A stretch of 64,000 bases of DNA from Shinisaurus crocodilurus. Taxonomy: Eukaryota > Chordata > Lepidosauria > Squamata > Shinisauridae. This document shows positions 1 to 8,820 of this stretch, in pieces. How positions within the stretch are numbered: the stretch's first letter is position 1; each line of letters opens with the position of its first letter. Under the pieces are notes generated by a model that saw only the letters and a list, made by a program, of their open reading frames with translations, made no database searches and had not been told where the DNA came from. The stretch spans positions 307,834,834 through 307,898,833 of the forward strand of contig CM037877.1 of the NCBI GenBank assembly GCA_021292165.1, given 5' to 3'. The position numbers and the translations under genes were made by a program.

Positions 1-349
1 ACCTCCTCTCAATGTCAGAGAGGCCCGGGAAGCAGCTGGTGTGGGAGGCCTTTACTCGCGCAAGCCAAATTAAGATTACAGCTGAAGTTCTGCCATGGTG
101 GAAAGGTGCCAGTGAAGGGAAATTGCAAGCCCGGCTACAGCTTGCCATATTGCCTTTGTTCTCTTTACGACGGCCCATGATGGAAGCACCGTATTCCTGT
201 GGACCTGCTTCAGTTGATATTGACTTTCCCCACAATGGCAGCTCTCCATAGGAACGAACGGTGATTGGAACGCATCCGACGATGCTACAGCAAGGGCTAC
301 TGAACCAAATAGCACCCGTCATCCTACCGATGGCCTACCGATCTCTTGA
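1..349. other. Unassigned sequence
   Basis: No repeat family, exon or RNA gene is recognised. The short open frames lack any family motif and overlap on both strands. Confidence 0.4.
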
Positions 350-357
350 TGCTATGC

Positions 358-492
358 CAGTGTTCTCCAACCTTGGGTCCCCAGATGTTTTTGGCCTACA
401 ACTCCCAGCATGCCCCAGCCAGCATAGCTGGCTGGGGCATGCTGGGAGTTGTAGGCCAAAAACATCTGGGGACCCAAGGTTGGAGAACACTG
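358..492. mobile_element. 135-bp foldback hAT MITE, copy 1 (family F)
   Basis: The element starts CAGTGTTCTCC and ends GGAGAACACTG. The two 66-bp arms are complementary around a 3-base centre (ATA). It is flanked by the exact 8-bp direct repeat TGCTATGC at 350-357 and 493-500. An 8-bp TSD with a CAGTG terminus is the signature of the hAT superfamily. It has no coding capacity, so it must have been moved by a transposase supplied in trans. Confidence 0.93.
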
Positions 493-500
493 TGCTATGC

Positions 501-1122
501 CACCACCCGCTGGCAATGCCTTTCATTAGATTACATGGGCCGAACAATAAGAAATGGAGGGTATCTGTACACTTCAGACTTACATTGGTTTATTAGTCAC
601 TAGGAAACAGATCCGGCTTTGCACGGGCTGGAATAGTCCTTAGTTTGATGGTTGCAAGCAAACTTACGCAGCTATCGGGATGATTGGACACATCACGCCC
701 ACCCATCTGAGTGAAGGCATGGCCCCTGGCACCCCTAGGCATGGCACCTGCCGTAGCATACCCCTATGGCCCTGTGAGGGGAGGAGTGTGCCCACTCCAT
801 TCCCTTGAGTGTGGGCCCACCTCTGCCCCACAGCATGGGGTAGGGGCAGACATAAAACTGTTCCTCAGCCTGCCCCTCCTGGCTGAAGATGTTACTGCAG
901 CCTTCAACCACATGGACACATTAAAATTAACTAATGCATCTTGAAAACAAAATAACCTTGAGGTGCACACCTGTAAGGACCCCTGAGTAGTTATGCCAAG
1001 TTTCAGGTGTCTAGTTTTCATGTTCAAGGTACTACGGCACTGATAGATGGATGGACAGACAGACTGACTGACTGACTAACTAACGGGCAGACACACATCC
1101 TCTTTCATTTCATTTCATTTCA
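501..1122. other. Unassigned sequence with short tandem repeats
   Basis: No gene is recognised. There is a short (GACT)n run near 1060-1078 and a (CATTT)n run near 1100-1125 that abuts the following SINE. Confidence 0.4.
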
Positions 1123-1125
1123 TTT

Positions 1126-1356
1126 TTATTTATTATAATTATATCTCACCTTTTTTCTTACAAGGAACCCAAGGTGGCTTACATAATCCTCCTCTTCTCC
1201 ATCTTATCTTCACAACAACCCTATGAGGTAGGTTAGGCTGAGAGTCAGCGACTGGCCCAAAGTCACCCAGTGAGCTTCATGGCCAAGCGGGGACTTGAAC
1301 CTGGGTCTCCCAAGACCCAGCCCAACACTCTCACCACTACGCCACACTGGCTCTCT
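1126..1356 (-). mobile_element. Sauria SINE
   Basis: Read on the minus strand it runs from a tRNA-like head (GAGAGCCAGTGTGGCGTAG) through a B-box-like GGTTCAAGTCC and the conserved body (GGCCAGTCGCTGACTCTCAG), to a tail ending in a LINE-like 3' end and A/T-rich repeats. It is transcribed by RNA polymerase III in active families and moved by a partner LINE. Several substitutions indicate an older copy. Confidence 0.9.
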
Positions 1357-2004
1357 ATTATTATAGATACCCTGTCCTCAGAGAACCCTCAGAACTGTTG
1401 AGGGTTGTTTTTTTTTGTTGAGTTCCTGAGTGGTGAACAATAAACAGGAAGCAAAAAAGATCCAAAACACAGATCTGAAATCTTTAAAATCAAATTATGC
1501 CAATAAAACCGTGGCTGGTTAGTGCGGCTGGGCTCGTGTAAATAAAAATGTCTTCAGCAGGTGCTGAAAACGAAACAACGTTGGCTGCCAGCCTGCCGTC
1601 AGCAGGCTGGGAGTTCCGCAGAGAGGGAGCCAGCACACTGAAGGCTCTGCTCTGAGTGGACTCTCTCAGTGGACGGCAGGTCCATGCAGAACCTCCAGGA
1701 GTGTCTCATCTGAGTCCCTCATCAGGGTTCTCAGAGCGAGGTACAGGCCTGCCCGCTGCTCCAGAGAGCTGCGCTTGGTGCTATCCTGCTGCAGCAAATG
1801 CCCCAACAGGAGAGCACCCAGCACAACTCTCCAGAGCACCCAATGCCCGAGAACCCCTCAGAGCTAGGCACGGGGGTATGCAGTCTCTCTGGGGAGCCCC
1901 ACCAGCTGCTTCCGTGCCACAGCAAATTCTACATCAGAGGTAGCAACCGACACGGCCCTCCAGACAGCCTGCTCAGCTGAAGGGCCTCGCTGCCGGTGTT
2001 CCTT
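1357..2004. other. Unassigned sequence
   Basis: No recognised repeat or exon. The open frames at 1656-1980 are short, overlapping and without motif. Confidence 0.4.
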
Positions 2005-2855
2005 CCTCATAGCAGGGATGGGGACTCGGACTCGAGGACTCGACTCATGAGTCGGACTGAGTCCCCCCTCTGACTCGACTCGGACTCGAGTCCCAATATT
2101 TTTAATGGGACTCGAGACTCGACTCGGGACTCGAGACCAAGGACTCGTCAACATCCCTGGGCTGTGCCAGAAGGAGTGGAGAGGAGCGCAATCACCAGTG
2201 AAGAGCGCATGGAAATGAGGCGCGCCGCTGCTCGTCCACTATGGACAGCTACCAGGAGCGCAGCCCCAACGATGTGTTGAGATTTATTTTGATTGATGTG
2301 TTGTTGTGGGGGGTTTGGGTTAGGGTCAGACATTTTGGGTTTGGCTGCCTCTGCCTGCCTGTTTGGGGTTCCCAGCCTCCTCTGCCTGCCTGGTCTCTTC
2401 TTGACCTGTTCAACAGTTGAATTGTCCAAGACAAAGGCCTCTGCCTGCCTGCTTTGGGGTTCCCTGCCTCCTCTGCCTGCCTGGTTATTTTGGGTTTGTC
2501 TGCCTGGTCTGTTCTTGCCAAAATCAGTTGCAGAGTTTTGAAATAAAAAGGCACACTTGTGCCTAGAATTTATTTAAGCCACACATCTGAAGTAGCCTTA
2601 TTTTGTTGGGGGGGAAACCCCATTGATTTTAATAGGGACTCGTGGAGTCAGTTTTGGGAGTGACTCAGGACTCGTGACTCGTGAGTCACCATTTTGGACC
2701 AAGGACTCGGACTCGAGACTCGGGTCCAAAGACTCGTGACTCGACTCGTGACTCGAGACCAAGGACTCTTCAACATCCCTGCCTCATAGTGAGGCACGGT
2801 GGGTGAGGTGGCCTCCAGGCCTCACCCAGAATGCCTTGCTCACTATGAGGAAGGA
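2000..2855. repeat. Older palindromic repeat split by a hAT insertion
   Basis: With the hAT element at 2013-2781 and one TSD copy removed, the flanks read as an imperfect hairpin: CCTTCCTCATAGTGAG on the left and CTCACTATGAGGAAGG on the right (to about 2854), with a GGTGAGG/CCTCACC inner stem. I infer an older foldback element whose left arm was the hAT target. Confidence 0.55.
2013..2781 (+). mobile_element. GACTCG-end hAT element, copy 1 (family G)
   Basis: The terminal inverted repeat is CAGGGATG...CATCCCTG with an exact 8-bp TSD CCTCATAG at 2005-2012 and 2782-2789. About 145 bp at each end are dense in GACTC/GAGTC and CTCGAG words. The interior (2160-2600) has a region with ATG at 2241, a GCCTGCCT-rich duplicated minisatellite (about 2345-2510) and an AATAAA-like site near 2540. 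An extra CATCCCTG at 2152-2159 makes the first 147 bp resemble a stand-alone MITE. There is no transposase. It is nearly identical, inverted, to 51061-51836. Confidence 0.92.
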
Positions 2856-2859
2856 CCCC

Positions 2860-3210
2860 CTTGCAGTGAGCGAGAGGCATTGAGGGGGAGTCAGGTGGCG
2901 GCCAGCTGGCGTGGAGAGCACCTGGCCCCGGCACAGCGGGAATGGGAAAGAGAGGACTAGGAGGAGGAGAAGGGCGGGTGATGGTGGCAGCGGTGGCACT
3001 CCTGCCAGGAGGTAGGAGGTGGATAGGTGGGAGGCGGACGGTGGCGGCTGCCAGGGGCTGGGGAAGAGGAGGAGCGAGGAGGAGGAGGTTGCTGCTGCCG
3101 GTGGTTGCTGTGAGGGTGGGGAGAGGAGAGAGCGTGGCAACAACGTGCCTGCCTGCGGGGCACCGAAATACCGCCTTACCTATAGCACAAAAAATACCTC
3201 GAGACGGCCC
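2860..3210. other. GC-rich purine-biased tract, possible hAT 3' end
   Basis: The tract is rich in GGA/GGC on the plus strand. The segment 3160-3209 resembles a hAT terminus on the minus strand (AGGGCCGTCTCGAGG), with the expected first base changed. No mate terminus or TSD was found. Confidence 0.3.
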
Positions 3211-3639
3211 TATTGGTAGATCTCTGAATGATTTGCGGTAGATCAGCAAGCGCTTCTAATGGTCTAACAGTAGCACCAACTAAAAAGTGTCTCCTCCCTA
3301 AATTAGGGTGCTGAAAGAGAACACTCAGGGGGAAACCAGGAGTGGATTTGTGTGTGAAAGGACGCACAAATGTGTGAGCTTGGTTCTGGTACTGATCCCA
3401 AATTCCTGGGCTGAGCATGTGCCCAGAGGCACCTTGGCCCTTTGTTCTTGGCATATCTCTGCCTGCCCGAGCCACTATTTTGCCCCCGGCTCTGGTTGGA
3501 GGGTTCTCATAAACAACAGAGTAGATCCTGGAAGCCTGGCGTCTTCTCAGCCCTGGGCAACTCTGTCTGGAAGCAGTTCTCCAGGGCTTCAGGTACAGAA
3601 GGGGCTTTCCCATCACCTGCTACTTGGGTCTTTTAACGA
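3211..3639. other. Unassigned sequence
   Basis: No recognised feature. The overlapping open frames show no domain. Confidence 0.35.
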
Positions 3640-3712
3640 GATGTTGCTGGGGATTGAACCTGGGACCTTCTACCTGTAAAGCAGGTGCTCTCCCAAGGGA
3701 GCCACAGCCCCA
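3640..3712 (-). mobile_element. tRNA-like SINE head fragment
   Basis: On the minus strand a tRNA-like segment is visible: an A-box-like GGCTCCCTTGGGAGAGC and a B-box GGTTCAATCCC around an anticodon-like loop. Only the head is present. It is compared with the tRNA-Ala-like SINE at 5972 and 32204. It is too diverged to be a functional tRNA gene. Confidence 0.6.
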
Positions 3713-3759
3713 ATTCAAATAAAGTTACAGAGTAGTGATGATGGACAAAACTGTCAATT

Positions 3760-4320
3760 TCAGTTTCCGTTTCTCATTTTTCCAACTTTTGAACATTTTC
3801 CCAATTTTAAGTTCAGTTCACCTTGATCTGTGAGAATTAACCCCCCAAAAATGTTTGCATAAAAATACCTGTGCACTTTTGTGTGCATTTCTCCTAATAC
3901 ATGCATTTTTATATGCAATTTTGTCTGATATGGCAGATTTTTGCAATGCAGCACAAGGATTGTCTGAAGGTTGATTCTTGTAAGCTGCTCTGGGAGTCTT
4001 TTGACTGAAGAACGGGATAGAAATGCTTTGAATAAATAAATAAGAAATAAGAGGAAATGACGTGACTTGGCAATAGATTGAATGTAGAGGGCAAGCAATT
4101 TGCCTAATATAATGCATTTTTGAATGTTACTTTCACAAAAATATATGCATTTTTGTATGCATTTTTTGATTGGAGAACTCCACTGCAAAATTAGGAGAAG
4201 TGTCAATTTTGAAGGATAACTGAGTTTCGGTTCGCATACTGATTGGAATGTGCAAAATTAGGTAATTTCACATTAAAATGTGAACCTAACCAATTTCTCC
4301 CCCATTCTTAAGTACAGACA
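3760..4320 (-). repeat. AATGCAT-rich dispersed repeat, copy 1 (interrupted)
   Basis: The block contains many ATGCAT words and the phrase TTGGAGAACTCCACTGCAAA, and it matches the inverse of 27893-28310 and 41497-42380. It is split by a LINE-type 3' fragment at about 3935-4095. No coding capacity was recognised. The class is unknown. Confidence 0.6.
3935..4095 (+). repeat. LINE-type 3' end, first copy of a local direct repeat
   Basis: Contains GCTGCTCTGGGAGTCTTTTG followed by GGGATAGAAATGCTTTGAAT and (AAATA)n, like an L2-class LINE 3' end. It is repeated with few changes at 5014-5182. Confidence 0.6.
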
Positions 4321-4369
4321 CAGCTGGAGGGAGAGGCATTAGAAACAAATTTGATGGTAAAAAAACAGC

Positions 4370-4455
4370 AACAAGGATGTTTGTGGCACCTTAAAGACCA
4401 ACATACTTAGTATGGCATGAGCTTTCATGGACTAGAGTGAAGTGTTCTCCTTAAC
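4370..4455 (+). repeat. Fragment of a dispersed repeat, class not assigned
   Basis: The phrase GGCACCTTAAAGACCAACA followed by GAGCTTTCATGGACT is typical of a common amniote interspersed repeat. I cannot name its class with confidence. Confidence 0.35.
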
Positions 4456-4857
4456 TGAGGTATATACACATGATGGTGTTATGAATAAGAACAACGAGGG
4501 ATTTTTTGGTCTTTGTTTTAATGCAAAAAGCTCTTGTCTCCCATACATAAGGCATTCATGTTTAATGCTCCAGGAATTGTATAGTATTCATGTGACGACC
4601 CAGCAAATGTTTCTCTAAGGAACTATATGCATGTTAGCACTCTGGTTCATCACAACGTTTTTTCTCATGTTGCTAACTTGCTTTATCCTCCCGCATTTTT
4701 CAACCCACTTGAGGCTCTGTATGTACTATGCCTGCATGAATGAGAGCAGTCCAAGAGCGCAATAGTGTCACATGGTCTGAAGAAGAGAAGTTAATTGTTT
4801 TGTTGGTGGAGTTTTGAACAAAGGTGAGAAGACTGAGGTGCGACAGGGGAAGGTGAG
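4456..4857. other. Unassigned sequence
   Basis: No feature is recognised. Confidence 0.35.
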
Positions 4858-4925
4858 GGAAAAGTGAACTGCTTGGAGATTTTTAACGTTAAGCGGTATA
4901 TAAATATTATTAATAAATAAACATT
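4858..4925 (+). mobile_element. LINE 3' tail fragment (L2-like)
   Basis: The segment GAACTGCTTGGAGA followed by GCGGTATATAAATATTATTA and (AATA)n matches the general form of an L2-class 3' terminus (GCGGTATA...AATAAATA). Confidence 0.5.
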
Positions 4926-5013
4926 TAAAAAAAAAACAAAAAACAACGGTGATCAAGTAGGATGATCCCCAGAATGTAAACTGGAATTTTAGCTGGCAGG
5001 ACATTGAGGAATA

Positions 5014-5182
5014 GGCAGATTTTTTTTTGCAATGTTGTACAAGGATTGTCTGAAGGTTGATTCTTGTAAGCTGCTCTGGGAGTCTTTTGACTGAAGAGCG
5101 GGATAGGAATGCTTTGAATAAACAAATAAGAAATAAGGAGAAATGAAGTGACTTGGCAATAGATTGAATATGGAGGGCAAAG
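5014..5182 (+). repeat. LINE-type 3' end, second copy of a local direct repeat
   Basis: Same order of sequence as 3935-4095, including the unique-looking downstream stretch GACTTGGCAATAGATTGAAT. This suggests duplication of a short segment and not two independent LINE insertions. Confidence 0.6.
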
Positions 5183-5971
5183 GAGAGGGAGGAATCCAAG
5201 ATAACGGCAAAGCTCTGTGTTGGGTCAGGAGGGTGGACCGTAACGTTGTCAACAGAGAGAAGTTTCCCTTTTGCACCCAAGCAAAGGTTAGAAATGCACA
5301 TTGAAATCTTCCTCCTTCTTTGCTCTCTTCTTTCCACCCTCCCCCACACACTGAGAATGGGAAAAGTCACTTGCATACATCGGCATTCCTTTCTAACCAA
5401 CATCTTTGATGTCACGTATGCAATCTCCGTCTCTTGCTTTTCCACACACCCATCATCTCCCTGCCCGCAAGGAGTTCCATGACATTTCCCACTCCGCCAC
5501 AGGTCAGGAAGCCTGTTGCGTGAGGCATGGCGGTGCCACGGGAGTGTGGGAAGATTCTACCTCAGTGCCCTCCCTGGTGCAACGAAAGAACCTCTCTCTG
5601 ATGGATGAAGATTGCCAATCCCAGGGGGAGGAAAAGAATTCAATTCTGCTGTGATAAAGTCTCATCATATTTTACAACCCTAAATTCTGTAAACACACCC
5701 ACACACCCACACACCCACACCATTTTTTGAATGCAGCTTAGCTACTGCTATGACTACCAATTAGCAGCCACATAGTATCATCAGTGTGGTAAGTATTGTA
5801 CAGGATACAGAATGTCCAGGGGCCATAGTTAATTCCTAGAGCCAGTGTTGGTGTCACGGGTAGGCATGGTCGGGCAGCTGCCAAGGTCCAACATCCCAGC
5901 GGGGGCCCACTCACAAGAACCCCCTGGAGTCACTCCTCCTCTTCACCACTGCAGCCTGGTGAACCCTGAGG
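5183..5971. other. Unassigned sequence
   Basis: No gene or family recognised. A short (ACACCC)n run lies near 5695-5721. Confidence 0.4.
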
Positions 5972-6119
5972 GAGCGGCTGTAGCTGAATGGTAGAGCCCC
6001 TGCCTTGCCTGCAGAAGGTCCCAGGTTCAATCCCTGACATCTTCAGGTCGGTCTGGAAAAATTCCTGCCTGGAACCCTGGAGAGTTGCCGCTGCCAGTCA
6101 GGGTCAACAATACTGGGCT
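5972..6119 (+). mobile_element. tRNA-Ala-like SINE, 3' truncated
   Basis: Shows an A-box-like TAGCTGAATGGTAGAGC and a B-box GGTTCAATCCC, followed by the body (GCCAGTCAGGGTCAACAATA). It stops abruptly at 6119 where the LINE copy begins, so its normal 3' end is missing. Confidence 0.75.
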
Positions 6120-6990
6120 ATATCCAGCTTGGCGGGACAATACTGGAAAATGTCGATCATTTTCTCTATCTTGGCAGCTATCTTTCTGTTACAGCTAACA
6201 TCGACAGTGAAATCCAGCATCGTTTGAGCTCCGCAAGTGATGCGTTTTCTCGAATGAAACATAGAGTGTTCGAGGATCGGGATATTTGTAAGAAGACCAA
6301 AACGCTGGTTTATGAAGCCATTGTATTACCAACTTTATTGTATGCCTGCGAAACATGGACTATCTATAAACGTCACTTCCACCTCCTTGAAAGGTTTCAT
6401 CAACGTTGCCTCCGGAAAATCCTGCAAATTACTTGGGAAGATAGGCGAACAAATGTCAGTGTACTGGAAGAAGCAAAGACTACTAGCGTTGAAAAAACGA
6501 TCCTTCAACGCCAACTTCAGTGGACCGGTCATGTTGTTCGAATGCCTGACTGCCGTCTCCCAAAGCAGTTACTTTACTCCCAACTCAAGGATGGAAAGCG
6601 GAATATCGGTGGTCAATATAAGAGGTTTAAAGATGTTCATAAGGCTAATCTAAAAAAATGCAATATAAACATCGAAAACTGGGAAGCTCTGGCCCATGAT
6701 CGATCTAAATGGAGGTTGGCCTTTCACAAAGGTTCCATGGACTTTGAAGAAGCCCGAGTGCAAGGTGAAAGGGAGAAACGTGCTAAGCGAAAAGCACGTC
6801 AAACGAATCCTTTACAGGACCATCTTCCATCTGGTAACCTGTGTCCTCACTGCAGGAAGCTGTGTGGATCTAGAATTGGCCTCCACAGTCACTTACGGAC
6901 CCATCGCTAGAGTCTACACAATCTTCTTTAGAATTTCCTCCTTTTATCCCGGAAGACAATCTTACTCGGTCACGAGTGATCGCCTGATGA
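6120..6990 (+). mobile_element. Non-LTR retrotransposon 3' portion, copy 1
   Basis: A 5'-truncated LINE carrying the region after the reverse transcriptase catalytic core, plus a 3' UTR ending in a (GAT)n-like tail (GCCTGATGATGATGA). It is highly similar to 32838-33721 (minus) and 59205-60260 (plus). Its 5' breakpoint lies within about 2 bp of that of copy 2. Confidence 0.85.
6122..6910 (+). CDS. LINE ORF2 C-terminal fragment (post-RT region plus zinc finger)
   Basis: The frame is open from the 5' breakpoint to the TAG at 6908-6910, about 262 codons, and no true start codon belongs to it. The N-terminal part (about residues 1-85) is the end of the RT thumb-like region, with LPTLLYACETW and LRKILQITWEDRR. 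The middle carries WTGHVVRMPDCRLPKQLL and a basic segment. The C-terminus is a C2H2-like finger, CPHC...HSHLRTH. The absence of stops suggests a young copy. The catalytic YADD box is missing, so it cannot encode an active enzyme alone. The family resembles endonuclease/RT proteins of LINEs; I did not assign a clade. Confidence 0.75.
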   Translation: MQLGGTILENVDHFLYLGSYLSVTANIDSEIQHRLSSASDAFSRMKHRVFEDRDICKKTKTLVYEAIVLPTLLYACETWTIYKRHFHLLERFHQRCLRKILQITWEDRRTNVSVLEEAKTTSVEKTILQRQLQWTGHVVRMPDCRLPKQLLYSQLKDGKRNIGGQYKRFKDVHKANLKKCNINIENWEALAHDRSKWRLAFHKGSMDFEEARVQGEREKRAKRKARQTNPLQDHLPSGNLCPHCRKLCGSRIGLHSHLRTHR

Positions 6991-6999
6991 TGATGACGA

Positions 7000-7328
7000 G
7001 GTGGACCAAGCAGGGTCTGACTCGCTATCAGGCAGCTTCCCATGTTCCTTGGATATTGATGCCGAACCTCCTTGTTTCCCTGCCTCTCGCTCCGGCCCAG
7101 ACAACAGTGCTGGTGAGAAGGTACAGCAGATGCTGCCGTGGCCGACCTGCTCCCTGGTGCTCTGCCTGTCAAGCAAGCAACTGGTAGCAGTGATGAGGAA
7201 GAGGAGGGGGAGCAAGGGCAGCCGGGGACCACGGCAGTGAGAAGGAAGAGTCGCTGAGGGAGGGCCCCCTCCCGTTGAGGGTGTCTTGCCCACGGGCCCA
7301 GCAAAGCATGGAGCTGCACTGCCTAGAG
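7000..7328 (+). repeat. Dispersed GC-rich repeat, copy A
   Basis: Parts of this block (GTGAGAAGGAAGAGTCGCTG, CTCGCTCCGGCCCAGACAAC) match, inverted, the region 37850-38230. The two blocks probably belong to one unclassified repeat family. Confidence 0.4.
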
Positions 7329-7400
7329 CAGCGTTCTGGCTGGGGCATGCTGGGAGTTGTAGGCCAAAAACATCTGGGGACCCAAGGTTGGAGAACACTG
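7329..7400. mobile_element. Foldback hAT MITE family F, copy 2 (internally deleted)
   Basis: Only about 9 bp of the left arm (CAGCGTTCT) remain, joined to the full right arm ending GGAGAACACTG. The exact 8-bp TSD GCCTAGAG (7321-7328, 7401-7408) shows that both true ends are present, so the loss is internal. Confidence 0.88.
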
Positions 7401-7540
7401 GCCTAGAGCCTTGTGTGCAAAAGGTCCTGGCCGCAATCAGTGCCCTTCGTACCTGAGGCCTTCTGGTGTCCAGTCAGACTAGATGCAGGTGCACCAGTGC
7501 TCTGAACTGGTATGGGGCAGCAGCTGACTCTTTTATTTGC
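7401..7540 (+). mobile_element. Degenerate tRNA-like SINE body
   Basis: Fragments AAAGGTCCTGGCCGCAATC and CCAGTCAGACTAGATG...GGTATGGGGCAGC follow the order of the tRNA-Ala-like SINE at 5972. It is strongly diverged. Confidence 0.4.
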
Positions 7541-7769
7541 ACAAATCTTTTATTCATAATTGTCTGTCATCCAAGGGTCTCCAAGGCAGCTAATTAGGCA
7601 TGCTAAAAAAAAACAAAAACAAAATAAGATGTGAAAAACATACCCTCAATTATGAAAAAAAATGTCTACCTGGAGAGCTTACATCTGTCCTAGAAAGATG
7701 AGATGCATCCTAATTGCATGGATCAACCTGACACACACGCACAGGTACACAGTGTGCGTGGACGACTGT

Positions 7770-8245
7770 CGTCCAGTCTACCTGAAGGAGCGCCTTCTCC
7801 CTTCTCCTCCTGCCTGATTGCTAAGCTTGTCTTTGGAGGCTCTTCTCTGGGTGTTGCTGCCCACAATGGTGCAATCATGGGGGGCTACCAGGGAAAGAGC
7901 CTTCCTTGTAGTGGCCCCCCCTCTGCAGAATGCCCTTGCAAGAAACCTGGCATCTTCTCTATATACATTAAGATGCCAGGCTAAGACCTTCCTTTCCCAC
8001 TAGGCATTTAATCTTTAATGCATTGCTCTGTTTATTAATCTTACTGCGCTGGCTCCTTAATGCTTTTAAATATTTTGAATTTTTTTTTTTTTAATGTTTA
8101 ATATTGAATGTTCAACACTTTTATTGTTGTATTTTTTTGTTTGGTTATTTTGTTGTTGTTGTTGTTGTTGTTGTTGTTTGGGCTTTGATGACTGCAAAGT
8201 GCCCTGAGGGCATTTGGCATCAAATAAATAAATAAATAAATAAAT
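7770..8245 (+). mobile_element. L2-type LINE 3' end
   Basis: An eroded version of the L2 ORF2 C-terminus (AFLVVAPPLQNAL-like) is followed by a T-rich 3' UTR with (GTT)n near 8152-8177 and the terminus GCAAAGTGCCCTGAGGGCAT then (AAATA)n. It is 5' truncated. Confidence 0.6.
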
Positions 8246-8550
8246 GACAGCACGATCCAGTGAGGCTTCCTGTAGCCCTCTGAACTCAGAGGATTATGGG
8301 CATCCTATTAAGGGACAGAGGAGTGTGGAGGTGAAGGTCCCCCATGCGCTTCTCCCAGCCTGCTGGAAAAGACTTAAATGGCCCATTTTTTTCCCCAGCT
8401 GGACAGGGGAGGACAGGCTAAGTAGCTGCCAGGATATGTCTCCTTACCCTCCTCACCCCCGGGACGCCCACCACACGCCGGCTCCGAGGTTGGTCTTCCG
8501 AGGTTGGTTCTTTCTGTGCCAGCTGTGAGGGCAGAGGGAGGACACTCCGA
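8246..8550. other. Unassigned sequence
   Basis: No feature recognised. Confidence 0.35.
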
Positions 8551-8552
8551 AT

Positions 8553-8587
<35 letters not shown>

Positions 8588-8820
8588 TTATATATTTATA
8601 CCCCGCCTTTTTTCCTGCAAGGAACCCAAGGCGGCTTACATAATCCTCGTCCTCTTCCCCTCCATCTTATCCTCACAACAACCCTGTGAGGTAGGTTAGG
8701 CTGAGAGTCAGTGTCTGGCCCAAAGTCACCCAGTGAGTTTCATGGCCGAGCGGGGACTAGAACCCGGATCTCCCGAGTCCCCAGTCCAGCACTCTCACCA
8801 CTAGGCCACACTGGCTCTCA
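8551..8820 (-). mobile_element. Sauria SINE
   Basis: A full-length minus-strand copy with a long (TTTA)n tail at 8551-8590. The tRNA-like head lies at about 8760-8818 and the canonical tail GGCGGGGTATAAATAT is present. It is well preserved. Confidence 0.93.

Noticed and set aside
335..603. Recurrent small ORFs sharing NLGSPDVFGLQLPACPSQ on both strands
   Set aside because: They are translations of the palindromic MITE and reappear wherever it is inserted; not a protein family.
1864..2554. Overlapping ORFs with VSSPIKNIGTRVRVESEGG and similar
   Set aside because: They are products of GACTCG arrays in the hAT ends; the same peptides recur inverted at 51.7 kb.
2770..3249. 159-codon minus-strand frame, proline/serine rich
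   Set aside because: Codon content follows the GC-rich purine-biased tract; no domain, and overlapping frames are equally open.
5972..6060. Functional tRNA gene
   Set aside because: The acceptor stem does not pair and the sequence continues into a SINE body.
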